Assembly (NCBI RefSeq): GCF_051020975.1
Contig: NC_135039.1
Coordinates: 14,358,692 to 14,422,691, forward strand
Direction: 5' to 3'
From: Osmia lignaria lignaria
Lineage: Eukaryota; Arthropoda; Insecta; Hymenoptera; Megachilidae
DNA: 64,000 nucleotides
Under the pieces are notes generated by a model. The model did not search any database. It was not told the origin of the DNA and worked only from the letters and a program-made list of their open reading frames with translations. A program made the position numbers and the translations under genes. Shown piece by piece: positions 35,768-48,417 of this stretch (positions are counted from its first letter, which is position 1; each line of letters begins with the position of its first letter).

Positions 35768-38700
35768 ATAGCTTACCTGAGTAGTTTAAAAGAAAATATT
35801 TATTACACTCCTGCACATAAAATTAAAATCCGGAATGGTCAGTGGCGACACTACAGTGTCTAGGGTTAAAACTACACAAAATACTCCACATCCCACCTGA
35901 GTGGTTAAGCAAAAAGTTTTTATTCACACTTTGTAGACAAAATTAAAATCCGGTATGGTTAGTGGTGACACTATTGTGTCTAGGATAACTTCAGAAATAA
36001 TCTTGTCCCAGCTGAATGGTTGAGAGGAAAATGTATTACACCCCTAAATAAAAAAAAAAATAAATATGTTGATCGAATTGAGTAACCTTCTCCCTTTTCG
36101 AAGTCAGTTAAGTAAAATTATACGGTGTCAGTAGTCCATCAGTTAAGTGCATAACTGCATATAAAATTAAAATCCGGTATGGTCAGTGGCGACACTACAG
36201 TGTCTAGGGTTAAATCTACACAAAATACTCCACATCCCACCTGAGTGGTTAAGCAAAAAGTGTTTATTCACACTTTGTAGACAAAATTAAAATCCGGTAT
36301 GGTTGGTGGTGACACTATTGTGTCTAGGATAACTTCAAAAATAATCTTATCCCAGATGAATGGTTGAGAGGAAAATGTATTACACCCCTAAATAAATAAA
36401 AAATAAATATGTTGATCGAATTGAGTAACCTTCTCCCTTTTCGAAGTCAGTTAAATAAAATTATACGGTGTCAGTGGTCCATCAGTTAAGTGCTTAACTG
36501 CATATAAAATTAAAATCCGGTATGGTCAGTGGCGACACTACAGTGTCTAGGGTTAAATCTACACAAAATACTCCACATCCCACCTGAGTGGTTAAGCAAA
36601 AAGTGTTTATTCACACTTTGTAGACAAAATTAAAATCCGGTATGGTTGGTGGTGACACTATTGTGTCTAGGATAACTTCAAAAATAATCTTATCCCAGAT
36701 GAATGGTTGAGAGGAAAATGTATTACACCCCTAAATAAATAAAAAATAAATATGTTGATCGAATTGAGTAACCTTCTCCCTTTTCGAAGTCAGTTAAATA
36801 AAATTATACGGTGTCAGTGGTCCATCAGTTAAGTGCTTAACTGCATATAAAATTAAAATCCGGTATGGTCAGTGGCGACACTATAGTGTCTAGGGTTAAA
36901 ACTACACAAAATACTCCATACCCCACCTGAGTGGTTAAGCAAAAAGTTTTTATTCACACTTTGTAGACAAAATTAAAATCCGGTATGGTTAGGGGTGACA
37001 CTATTGTGTCTAGGATAACTTCAGAAATAATCTTGTCCCAGCTGAATGGTTGAGAGGAAAATGTATTACACCCCTAAATAAATAAAAAATAAATATGTTG
37101 ATCGAATTGAGTAACCTTCTCCCTTTTCGAAGTCAGTTAAATAAAATTATACGGTGTCAGTGGTCCATCAGTTAAGTGCTTAACTGCATATAAAATTAAA
37201 ATCCGGTATGGTCAGTGGCGACACTATAGTGTCTAGGGTTAAAACTACACAAAATACTCCATACCCCACCTGAGTGGTTAAGCAAAAAGTTTTTATTCAC
37301 ACTTTGTAGACAAAATTAAAATCCGGTATGGTTAGGGGTGACACTATTGTGTCTAGGATAACTTCAGAAATAATCTTGTCCCAGCTGAATGGTTGAGAGG
37401 AAAATGTATTACACCCCTAAATAAATAAAAAATAAATATGTTGATCGAATTGAGTAACCTTCTCCCTTTTCGAAGTCAGTTAAATAAAATTATACGGTGT
37501 CAGTGGTCCATCAGTTAAGTGCTTAACTGCATATAAAATTAAAATCCGGTATGGTCAGTGGCGACACTATAGTGTCTAGGGTTAAAACTACACAAAATAC
37601 TCCATATCCCACCTGAGTGGTTAAGCAAAAAGTTTTTATTCACACTTTGTAGACAAAATTAAAATCCGGTATGGTTGGTGGTGACACTATTGTGTCTAGG
37701 ATAACTTCAGAAATAATCTTGTCCCAGCTGAATGGTTGAGAGGAAAATGTATTACACCCCTAAATAAATAAAAAATAAATATGTTGATCGAATTGAGTAA
37801 CCTTCTCCTTTTTCGAAGTCAGTTAAATAAAATTATACGGTGTCAGTGGTCCATCAGTTAAGTGCTTAACTGCATATAAAATTAAAATCCGGTATGGTCA
37901 GTGGCGACACTATAGTGTCTAGGGTTAAAACTACACAAAATACTCCATATCCCACCTGAGTGGTTAAGCAAAAAGTGTTTATTCACACTTTGTAGACAAA
38001 ATTAAAATCCGGTATGGTTGGTGGTGACACTATTGTGTCTAGGATAACTTCAAAAATAATCTTATCCCAGATGAATGGTTGAAAGGAAAATGTATTACAC
38101 CCCTAAATAAATAAAAAATAAATATGTTGATCGAATTGAGTAACCTTCTCCTTTTTCGAAGTCAGTTAAATAAAATTATACGGTGTCAGTAGTCCATCAG
38201 TTAAGTGCATAACTGCATATAAAATTAAAATCCGGTATGGTCAGTGGCGACACTACAGTGTCTAGGGTTAAATCTACACAAAATACTCCACATCCCACCT
38301 GAGTGGTTAAGCAAAAAGTGTTTATTCACACTTTGTAGACAAAATTAAAATCCGGTATGGTTGGTGGTGACACTATTGTGTCTAGGATAACTTCAAAAAT
38401 AATCTTATCCCAGATGAATGGTTGAGAGGAAAATGTATTACACCCCTAAATAAATAAAAAATAAATATGTTGATCGAATTGAGTAACCTTCTCCCTTTTC
38501 GAAGTCAGTTAAATAAAATTATACGGTGTCAGTGGTCCATCAGTTAAGTGCTTAACTGCATATAAAATTAAAATCCGGTATGGTCAGTGGCGACACTATA
38601 GTGTCTAGGGTTAAAACTACACAAAATACTCCATATCCCACCTGAGTGGTTAAGCAAAAAGTTTTTATTCACACTTTGTAGACAAAATTAAAATCCGGTA

Positions 38701-38973
38701 TGGTTAGTGGTGACACTATTGTGTCTAGGATAACTTCAGAAATAATCTTGTCCCAGCTGAATGGTTGAGAAGAAAATGTATTACACCCCTAAATAAATAA
38801 AAAATAAATATGTTGATCGAATTGAGTAACCTTCTCCCTTTTCGAAGTCAGTTAAATAAAATTATACGGTGTCAGTGGTCCATCAGTTAAGTGCTTAACT
38901 GCATATAAAATTAAAATCCGGTATGGTCAGTGGCGACACTATAGTGTCTAGGGTTAAAACTACACAAAATACT
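35768..38973. repeat. Satellite array, 343-bp higher-order unit, about 9.3 copies
   Basis: The anchor CGGTATGGTCAGTGG (first copy CGGAATGG) starts at 35831, 36175, 36518, 36861, 37204, 37547, 37890, 38233, 38576 and 38919: spacing 344 once, then 343 eight times. Each unit holds two related subunits about 120 bp apart (second anchor TATGGTTRGKGGTGACAC) and a diverged third part with ATACGGTGTCAGTGG. The unit is therefore a higher-order repeat grown from an approximately 115-120-bp monomer. Adjacent copies differ at only a few sites. It begins with a diverged half unit near 35768 and stops abruptly at 38973 within a unit. It is non-coding, with stops in all frames. It lies in the EcR-A intron between the A and B1 promoters. 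Confidence 0.95.
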
Positions 38974-39254
38974 TTTTATGATAAATATATACAACGAGGT
39001 GAAAAAATTTTAGATGTATAATTTAATTTTGTAAAATGTTCATAGAATTTTCTTGCAAATGTTCGAAAATTTGTTTAATTCTGAAACGCAATTTTCCAAC
39101 TTCAAATAATTGCCGTTGGAACACTAATCAACAAATCGACTTGAAATTTTCACAAAAAGTACTTTAATTTATATACTTGATATTAGTACACTTCTTTCAG
39201 AGAAATTCCAAAACCGAATTCTGGCGAGTTTTTCTGGTCCGCTGACCCACTGTG

Positions 39255-39657
39255 ACACGATATAGTTTGAATTATAATTACTTGCTAAAATTGATGTTAA
39301 AAGTTGGCGAAAAGCAAAGGAGGATTGGAAATGAAAACCGGTTGCGGTGTCGGCTCGGGTTTCAAACGTTGCATATATCCAGCCGAGGTGTCGATTCTGG
39401 GCATTTAATGTTGCATATATCCAGTCTTGGTATCGATTCTGCGTCCGTACAAATCGTTTGTACCGTGCCGCGATACCTATTTTACGTTCGTACAAATCGT
39501 TTGTACCGTGCCGCGATACCTATTCCACGTTCGTACACAACATGCGACGTGTTGCATGTTGCATGTTCGATGTATCATTGCTGTACGGCCTGCCTTATAC
39601 ATATGTACTGTTTTATTATTATTTTAATAAATAAATATAATTCAAATCATATCGTGT
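39255..39657. mobile_element. 403-bp element with terminal inverted repeats (MITE-like)
   Basis: The left end ACACGATATAGTTTGAATTA matches the reverse complement of the right end at 19 of 21 bases, and a weaker match continues inward for about 25 bp. The interior holds two copies of the 15-mer GTTGCATATATCCAG, a 43-bp tandem duplication and a CpG-rich core. Clear target-site duplications were not seen. The frames across it (to 148 aa) have no recognisable protein. It starts 280 bp beyond the end of the satellite. Confidence 0.5.
39444..39536. repeat. 43-bp tandem repeat, about 2.2 copies
   Basis: CGTACAAATCGTTTGTACCG recurs at a 43-bp spacing (AAATCG at 39451 and 39494), with a third partial start. 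The unit contains the dyad GTACAAA-TCG-TTTGTAC. It lies in the interior of the inverted-repeat element. Confidence 0.75.
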
Positions 39658-39850
39658 TTGGTACCATTTTAATCAGAAAAATCTCACAAATGCGTTAGTA
39701 AAAGTTTCATTAAGAAAAAGTTAAAAATAAATAAGTTTTATCGTTCAATTAGTATTAGTCACACCGATGTTACGGTCGGATCATATTACACGGTTTCCTC
39801 GCCGAGCGGCTCGGCTTAGGGGGATCCCCCCAAGTGGAGGGGATAGCGAT

Positions 39851-39890
39851 GTTGCATATATCCAGCCAAACTTTTGTTGCATATATCCAG
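39851..39890. repeat. Two more copies of the 15-mer GTTGCATATATCCAG
   Basis: Copies at 39851..39865 and 39876..39890, the second followed by CTTTTACTG and then TA. On the minus strand this reads TA-CAGTAAAAGCTGGATATATGC, resembling the CAGTAAAA... ends of pogo/Tigger-type transposons. Copies at 39368 and 39410 have the same orientation. Confidence 0.5.
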
Positions 39891-39901
39891 CTTTTACTGT
39901 A

Positions 39902-42900
39902 GTGTGTTTGGTCTTTCGCGACAGCAAACTGTTCCGTGAGAATGGGTTTTGAGTCTGCTTCAAAGTGTTTTCCTTTCACGAGGTGTCTTCCACAGTCAAC
40001 GCCATTGAATTTACTGTAGTATTCTTTGCGATACTGAACTCTCACTTAACGAGTCCACAATAACCTCAGATCCTTGGTAATAATACATCATTTTTTAGAT
40101 AATACGACAATTTAAATGGAAGTCAAACTTCCATTTATTTAAAACTACCTTATGTAAAACAATAAGTTACCATCTCATATGGAGATTGTAATTGATTGTT
40201 TTTTAATTCACAAAACCTTCAACGAACATACCGAACAATACACTAAAAAACGTGACGTTTCCTCATGATCCGGGTAAAAGGTAACAAGGTGGAGAAACCT
40301 TGTTAGTCGCGAGGGGGAGGGGCCCACAGTTTCGACAATAAGTCTGATTGCGAAACAGGTGACCAGTTTGGTCGTTGCGAAAGAGACACAAGGGGAAATT
40401 CGAATGGGTTTACGAAATCCTGTTGTGATACTCTTGAGCTCGATTATTCGCGTCTATGTACGCTATGGGATCGCGTTCTCTCTCCATGTTTCACAAAGCG
40501 GGAGCCACCTAATGATCAACGGAGTCCTTGAGTACTTCCGCCTCCTTTTTTTCTTCGCTACGTGTCAGCAGTATGATGATCGCTTCTCTGACATTCACCA
40601 TCGCGAATTGATAGCCGCGAAATGAATGTTGAGTAATTGAGTTGGTTGCACTGATCTTTTCCTATTTGTGGTTTGGGGGTCAGATTTGTTGGGGGTGGAT
40701 AAAATTTATTAGCTATCCAGAAAACTGGATCAGTTAGGGTATGGGCTTGATCATGAATTTGTTATTTTATAACTGATGTAATTATCAATGTTAGGTGGCT
40801 CTTTTAATCACTGTTTATTAATGAATTATTGAAAAATTCTGGGCCGTTAATTTCATCTGTTGAAAATTTATAAGAAGCTTCAAAATTCTTGTAAAGACAC
40901 TTGTCATCACGATGATGGCTATAAAATCACGCCAAAATACATATGTATAAAAAGGTGAACTGTAATCTGGTTGTCGTTCAATGTATAAATCATCGGGCAT
41001 GTTTTTTCGCATACGATGACATTATGCAACCTTTGTCAAACATTCTTTTGCACATACATACACTCACAAATGTTTCACTATCGCGATTGCAGAAGGATGG
41101 TATTTCTTCATTAACATACCAATTTATTTATCACCCTGACATTTCCGCGTCGTTTCTTCCGTTTGTTATCTTTCGTGCAATTAATGCAGATATTTATTTA
41201 TATCGTTATTCACTGAACTGAAGCTGATACTGATTTTTAACACGTTATATATGCACTTTAATAAGTATTATTAAAATAATTTTTAGTAGTTCTTCTAGTA
41301 GTAAGGCATTCAGATTTAATTTTTGCTATTTTGAATTAATGGTATTCAAACCCTTTTATTTCTTCATTTATTAATCACCATCACTGTGAATTTCAGAATA
41401 GAAATTTTACTATTCACATCTACACTGCCTTTCATCTCAAGGTGATTTCATTTATGGCATCAAGTAAAGGTCTTAGACACAGCACTTCATCACAAATGCA
41501 CACAATAATTCACTAAACAATAGAATTTTCATCTACTAGATACTGTAATAAGTATTAAAGCAATAGAATACTGAATTCTAATATAATCACTATTTTACTC
41601 TAATATAGTACTGATACTGTACTAATACTACACTAGAATAGTACAGTATTATAATATAAATTCATATTATCAATTCTATAGCAACTACTATTACTACTAC
41701 TTTAACTATATTACTCTTGGTAAGCAGTAAAGGCTACTATAATTAAGTTACTATGCCTAAACTCTCAACTTCTAACATGTTTTGCCAGAAAATATTGTGC
41801 CACTTTCAGGAGGAACCCCATCGTCCTATCCCTTTGAAACAATATTTTACCCATCTAAAAATCGATTCTCTATACCTCGTTCAGGGTATAGTGAATCCGC
41901 GAAGCGGACCAAAGCGGACAGTAAAAACTGGTCGAGCGAGTGCTCCAAGTAAACGCCATTCCTTGCAAGCGTCCTCGTGTCCTCGTAAACTGAGGATTCC
42001 TCTACCTATTCCTAACTATCTAATGTTCCAGAGTTACATAAAACATCACTACCTATGTATGCTTCAGTAGAGAAACTGAGACTGTTTAGAAATGCTTGTT
42101 TATATTTGTATAGCGGCTTTTAATTTGGGTCAATTATATAAAAGAATAAATTTCTTAATATTTGTGAAAATTCATATGTAAAATTCATATTGGCATTTAA
42201 GATTTGTATTTTGATTTTTTGAATTAGAAAAGATATTGATATTGTAATACATAAGAGGTTTTTAGAATTTGTAAGATAAGATAGATTTATATGATAAATA
42301 CACACACACAACTTCTGTTAAATATGTTCTCAAACTACAGTAGTATTTTTTAAACAGTAGTACGTTCTCATTCGACTTTAATTAAGCTATTATCATTTGT
42401 AAAATTCCCTCGGGCATCGCTTAAAAGTCATCAAAAGATACATAGCTATCTCAAAATTATAACAACTTTGTAATATTTCTACCAATAAGCAAATTATCAA
42501 AGCTGCAACATTATCAAGCCCTAATTAGCAACTACATTTGTATAAGATTATAAAATCGTAGTTGCAAAGAATTTTTTAAGCACGATAAAGCAATAAATCA
42601 TATAATGAATCATTGTTCTAAAGAAATTCTTTAAAAAAATATGTTTCTAAGTTATGGTATCCTTTTTACCATAAAAAATATTTAATACCTCCATTAATAA
42701 ATTATTAGATTATAAAATATGATTGTAAAGCATTTTTATGAGACCCACTGAGATCTTAAATGATATAACATTTTAAATTTAAATGCAATAAAAGAACCAA
42801 TTTCTTATTGGCTCGAATACTGTTCCACAATTGAAAAAAGAACAAAAGAAGAACGCCTTCAAAATGCCGCTCTTTTCGATTGAGAAATACTTTAATCGTA

Positions 42901-45900
42901 ACATGATTTCACTAAGAAAACAATAACCACAGAATGTTTTGATCTACTTGGTATCGTTAGCTAATTAGCGTATCAATGCTGAATTTCCATGACGTTCGTT
43001 TTATGCAGAATCATTTAGATCCCATTAGGTTAGAAAGCGACCGCGTGTTAACGGCGTGGGTACGGCGAGGTCGGTCATTGATCGCCGTTAAAAATTCTAT
43101 GCAAATACGAAATACATTAATGTTTTACCTTGTTCAGTGGAAGAATATCGCTGACAAACGATCGATGCAACCTCGTGACACTTTGTCGTTAATTATTTAT
43201 CACTTTTTTTCCCACACTTTTCGCAAGCGTGCAAAGTCACTTCACTTTTTAACGGTCGCCAACCAGAACAGTAGCGCTACCTTTTACCTAACCGACAAAC
43301 TACTTGCATCTTCCTAGAACGTTCAAAGATGGCAGGACAATACTGATTTTGCAAGCAATGAAATTATTTTTTAATTTTTTAAAAATATATTTAATACGAG
43401 AAGAGAAAATATAATTCCTACTGATAAAAAATGAATGCAGTCAACATAAGAATATTTGAATAAGAGATTTTTCTTCAATATGAATTTGCAATTCACACGT
43501 GAAAGGTAATCAAATTCCTGCCTTAGGGGGGCCACATTTTTCTAGAGATACGAGTTCGTAGAAAGTCACGAGAAAAAAGAAGCTTATTTGCATCGAAAGT
43601 GGCACTCAGAGGCGAGACAAAAATATGATAACCCTCGATCAAAGCAATCGTTCCACTTACGAGCATCATCGCCAATAAACAAGAAAATTGGCGTTTATAT
43701 CTCGAGCAAAATATCCACTGTGACTGATACTGAAACTAATGTTCTACCTCGAATTTGCAAACTAGTTTTTCTATTTACTTTTTATATAAATAAAATAACA
43801 AAAATTCTACAAATGAAAATCAGCATTAACCATTTTACTATTACAGACGACTATAATTATTTAAGTACATTTCAAATGGCAATTAAATATAACAAAATTA
43901 TTCAAATTTCTGGAAGTTATATGGTAGTAAAGAGAAAAATAAAATAGTTTGAAAAACTTTTAGTAGATTATAGGATCTCGAATTGCACCCTCACGAAAAT
44001 TGCAAATGTAATCGGCTACCTGGCAAGCGAGTTGCGAGCACGAGGCCCTTATCTGACCGTGATAACACGGATCGTGATAAGAACGAGCTATGTAAGGTAA
44101 AGCACGTCCTGGCGCCCGCACCTCTAACCAGTCTGATATCGCGACCTAAATTCGCCAACCTCGTGTTGGTCATCGACTTTAGTCATTTCACTATACAACA
44201 CCTGTTTTCGCGGTAAGCAATTGTAATGTGTAATAAAAGAAAATAACGAAAGGTGTACTTTATTAAAGCTTCCATTAGAAAGCTTAAATGTTGTGCTGCG
44301 AATTTTTTAATAATGTTCTTTGTACAACGATACCAGCTCGACGAGTTCGCAACAGGAACTCGTTCTATCGCCCGCCTCCGAAGTGGCCACTTCCGGAAGC
44401 CCAGGACCTCGCGTGTTTCCGCGTTAAACTCACGCTAGGAAATAGGCCGATCCTCCCGACTGTGTACAACGAGTAAGAAAAGCATTTTGCTTCGTTTCGT
44501 TTTCCAGATATCGATCGAGACGTAATCGTGATTTACTACGAAAATAGCTGCCACCGCGGTGGAAGGCAGTCTCGAAAATTCGATCGAAACCAAAGGGATC
44601 GGCCCAAATGCGATTACCACGACCATAAATCACTCTGAACGGTCGAAACACGATTCGCGGCAGTGTAATTTACTTTACGAGCAATCTTGAACGTTTTTAC
44701 CCGTTGGAAAACTTTCAAGACTCGGCTGGAACAATGCATTCCATGAGAACGACATAACATTTCGAAATGTTAAAGATAGTATACGACCTTGATTTTATAA
44801 AAATATATATACAGAATTCTTTGAATTGAAAAGAAAATTAAAAAATCCTTAGAGTTCCCTTTTATGATTAATTTTGTACTAACCCTTGGACGGTGGACCA
44901 TGGTGAAAGCCCAAATTTTAATTATTTTCATTTTATAAATTTTACACCGTTCCTTTAAAAATTATTCTTTCTTGTTTGATGAGTTAACAAACAAATTTTT
45001 GTCAATTCATTTAACTTTGTAATTATATGCATCATATATAATAATTCTTGCAATAAATTAATCACTGATAAAAGCATTGTAAATATTGCAATTTCAAAGG
45101 TGTCATTCGAACTGAACCTATAACGACCGCGGCTATGTCATTTTGCATTTAAGAATTTAATCTGAAATAAACACGTTTAAAGTGAAATTTCAGTCAGAAT
45201 TTGAAATTTTTATTGGTCCTGAGTAGCACGCGATGTGGGTCAGGCATGGCCCGTACAGATGATACGCCGATAGCGTGGCTGATAAGCGAAGCGACTGACT
45301 GATTACGTACCGACGACCTACATCAACTCCTCGACTGTCTCTCTTTCGCTCTCATGGAAATTAAACGATAATTCTTTTTTTTCGTTTTCAAGATACCAAG
45401 GAAACGTAACGCTATCTGTTAAGTTCCATTTTCTGCTTATTTCTATCGGTACAAAAATGTGGAATACGTCAGGCAGAATTTTTAATCTGTTAATTGGATC
45501 AGTTTTGGAAAACTAAAAGCGGTTTTAATTTTTTTTTGTCCCCCCATTATGATAACCAAGGTTAACTGAGAAACCGAATAACCCTAAGGAGCTTTAACCA
45601 AAGATTCTGATAATTGCAGTAACTTATTTCTTTTTTCTTGAAGCAAAGATACATGTGTACCGAGAAGAGATTAATAAACTGAAGAGCACTCAGCATTCGA
45701 ATACTCAAGCAATTCAAGAAGCTTTTAACAAAATGTATAATGCAACAGTATAAAGAACACTGGACGCTCCTTCTTAGCGAGGACAAAGGTACATTAACAA
45801 AGAAAAACATCAATACTCCAGTCGTCGACAAAAGAAACGCCCACAATTTTCTAAAAGCCTAAAGATCTATTACAATCTTCCATCAATATCTTGCAGAAAA

Positions 45901-48417
45901 AGAAAAATCTATTCGTTTGAGAGTCTAGAACCTTTTAAATAAACAAACAGTGCATTTGGAATTATTTTAATGATCCAAATCAAAACTGGGCAACCGGAAA
46001 CTTACAATAATTAAATTTTTATTTTAAACACATTAAAGTATAGAAATGGGTATCTAGTTTCCCAGGTAAGGGTTATATCTGAACAATGGTGTAACTAGGT
46101 AGGGGCCAGGACCACCCTGGCCCACCCAGGGGTGGGTCTATCCCTTTTAGAACTTGCCCAGACCCCCCACTTCTCAGCCAACTAGAAATTACCACAGGAT
46201 CTAACCTCCAAACAAAAATCCTAGTAACATCAATGATCTCAAGTTACACGAATACCTCTGAAACCTCCCCTTCCGCATAGAAAACCATTTGAAAAACAAT
46301 GGCTCTTATGAGAATCGAAGAGGACGACATCTGTAGGCCAGGTTCGCAACGTCGGCCGACTTCAGACACCGTGCAAACATCGTCGCGTGATCACCTTATA
46401 ACACGGCCGTCTGTCGTGTCGATTAACCACAAGGAAAAAAAAGAGACCGGGGAGAACACAGGCTGCAACACGGATCCGTGGTTACGTAAGGGAACGAGAG
46501 AATCGGAGAAGGATAAAAATAAACGGGGAGGAAAAGATGGTGGATAGAAAGGAAGGGAGAAAGCGGGAGACATAGTGTTTGCTCTATCAGCTCTAAAATA
46601 CAAGAAAGAAAGATAGAGGGAGAGAGAGAGACGTGTTTCGTTCGACTCCTCCGTCTGTCTCGTTGATAAGCGACTGATAAGTGAATCGTGGTAAATATAG
46701 AACGTCCCGATGCTCTCCTCGGTCACGTTGCACATCGACGCGACGCGTCTGTACGCCGGTGTGTCGTCGATATACCCACAGACTCCTCTGCTGGTATGAG
46801 TGTCTGTCGAGCATTGAAATTGCGTAGTCGACTGCTATGGTACAAGCTTTCTTGCCAGTCTCGCGACCGTTGATTTAACGATCTTTCCACGAAACGACGC
46901 CGTCTTTTATCGGCGAGTCGGATCTCAAGGTTAATCGTAGCATTCAGAAGGTTTTTGAACGATAAGGTATAGATTATTCCTCGCAAGCGAACTTCTTTCC
47001 TTTTCTTATTCGATTCCGCTACGAGAATGCTGTCTGAATGAAAGAGAACAGGAAAAGGCGATGGAAATTTGTCTGGTCGTAAAGGACGCACGTGTTTGGC
47101 ATTGGTTTTTAGATTAGGTTCAAACGATAACTTCTCTTTTGCATGTCCTCTTTCTTTTTTTTTAAGAAGAACAAGACTTTCAAAGGTCATCTTTGGCATC
47201 TCAGCTTTTTAAAAATAGCTGTCTGATCAATATTTTTATAGACATAATTTATGGAATCCAATTGAGAATACAGTTTTCATTTTCTAATTTAAACTGGACG
47301 TTGTGGGTTTGTACGGAGTTATAACGATTGTCTGCGAGCGATAGATTGTCGACAATGTATCAAAACCGGAGGTTGCATCGCGTCGGAGACGTGTACCTCC
47401 ATTTGCGTGGTCCCCGGTAATGCAAAGCCCCACCAGAGCTTTCGCGAACGGCCACCTCCAGCGTGACTTCCGGTTCTCTAAACCGGAGGCGGATACCCGA
47501 CGGAAGTAGCAGCGGAAGGTCGCCGGAAATGTCATCGAAGGACATTGTGCAATTCCTGTTCTCAAGATTGCCAGTGCAGCCTTCATTCATCACAATAGCC
47601 TTTAGAATTCATTCTCTTATAATATTTTTTTTATCATGCAAAGTAAAATTTTCTCAGAACTATTAAATAAGCACAAAATAAACAATAAAAATTAATTCCC
47701 CGAGAAGTATTCTGAAATCAAAACGCTGAATCTGGCCAAGAAAACGAGAACTCCGAGAAACCGACCTAACCTAAACAAAAAAAAAACCCGCGCCAACCAG
47801 CCAGAATCTCCCGAACAATCAACAAACAGGCTTGCCACAAGCAAGGGAAAAAAAGAGGAGAGCCGCGACCATGGATTCGAAGCGAGGGAAGAAAGCGGGC
47901 TGCGACGCAGAAATAAACGGCGTGAAATTGCCGGATACCGGTACAGACCTTTCCGCGCAAAAACGCTCGGGTTTAGAGCGATGGAAAATTAAATGGTCTC
48001 GCGCGTGTGTGCGCGTCAGAATAATAATTATATGGGCCAGTGCAGCCGGTGCGTGGGAGGAACCGTGGCAGCCCGACATATTGTCATTAACCTCGTCCCA
48101 TCAGTGCTGTTTCACGCGGCCTCCCGTATCTCTGCGCGCCTACACACGTAACGCGCTACGCGCATACACATAAAAGGACGAGCTACTGCAAGCACATTTA
48201 CGTAACCGTATCACTAATCTGTCGTATGAATCGATATCTCACAGGACGATTAGTAGCACGCTGCCTGAGTTATCGACGCGTGAAGGTTCTTTGTAGATCA
48301 TGTGACTAGATTGCTAATGGATCTTGGTACGTTCGATAGATCTACAAATATGCGGAAGTGTCTATAGCATGTGTGAAATTTAAGCAAAATATTTCTGTAA
48401 GAGATTTGAAGAGGTTG
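39902..48417. other. EcR-A intron, no gene recognised
   Basis: AT-rich over most of its length, with CpG-richer patches at about 44.0-44.7 and 46.3-47.6 kb. A hairpin is at 41614..41649. A GC-rich local stem (GGGCCAGG-5 nt-CCTGGCCC) lies near 46.1 kb and a short GA repeat at about 46.62 kb. Short frames carry no domain I know. Confidence 0.7.
41614..41649. repeat. Perfect 11-bp-arm hairpin
   Basis: ATACTGTACTA, a 14-nt loop, then TAGTACAGTAT. The arms are fully complementary. It lies in a locally simple ACT/TA-rich stretch, which raises the chance that it arose from sequence composition. Confidence 0.5.

Noticed and set aside
35768..38973. CRISPR array
   Set aside because: Regular spacing comes from tandem satellite units of 343 bp with no unique spacers, in an animal genome.
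44551..44562. 12-bp palindrome CCACCGCGGTGG
   Set aside because: Isolated, with no second copy or flanking structure. A single 12-bp palindrome is expected by chance in a window of this size.
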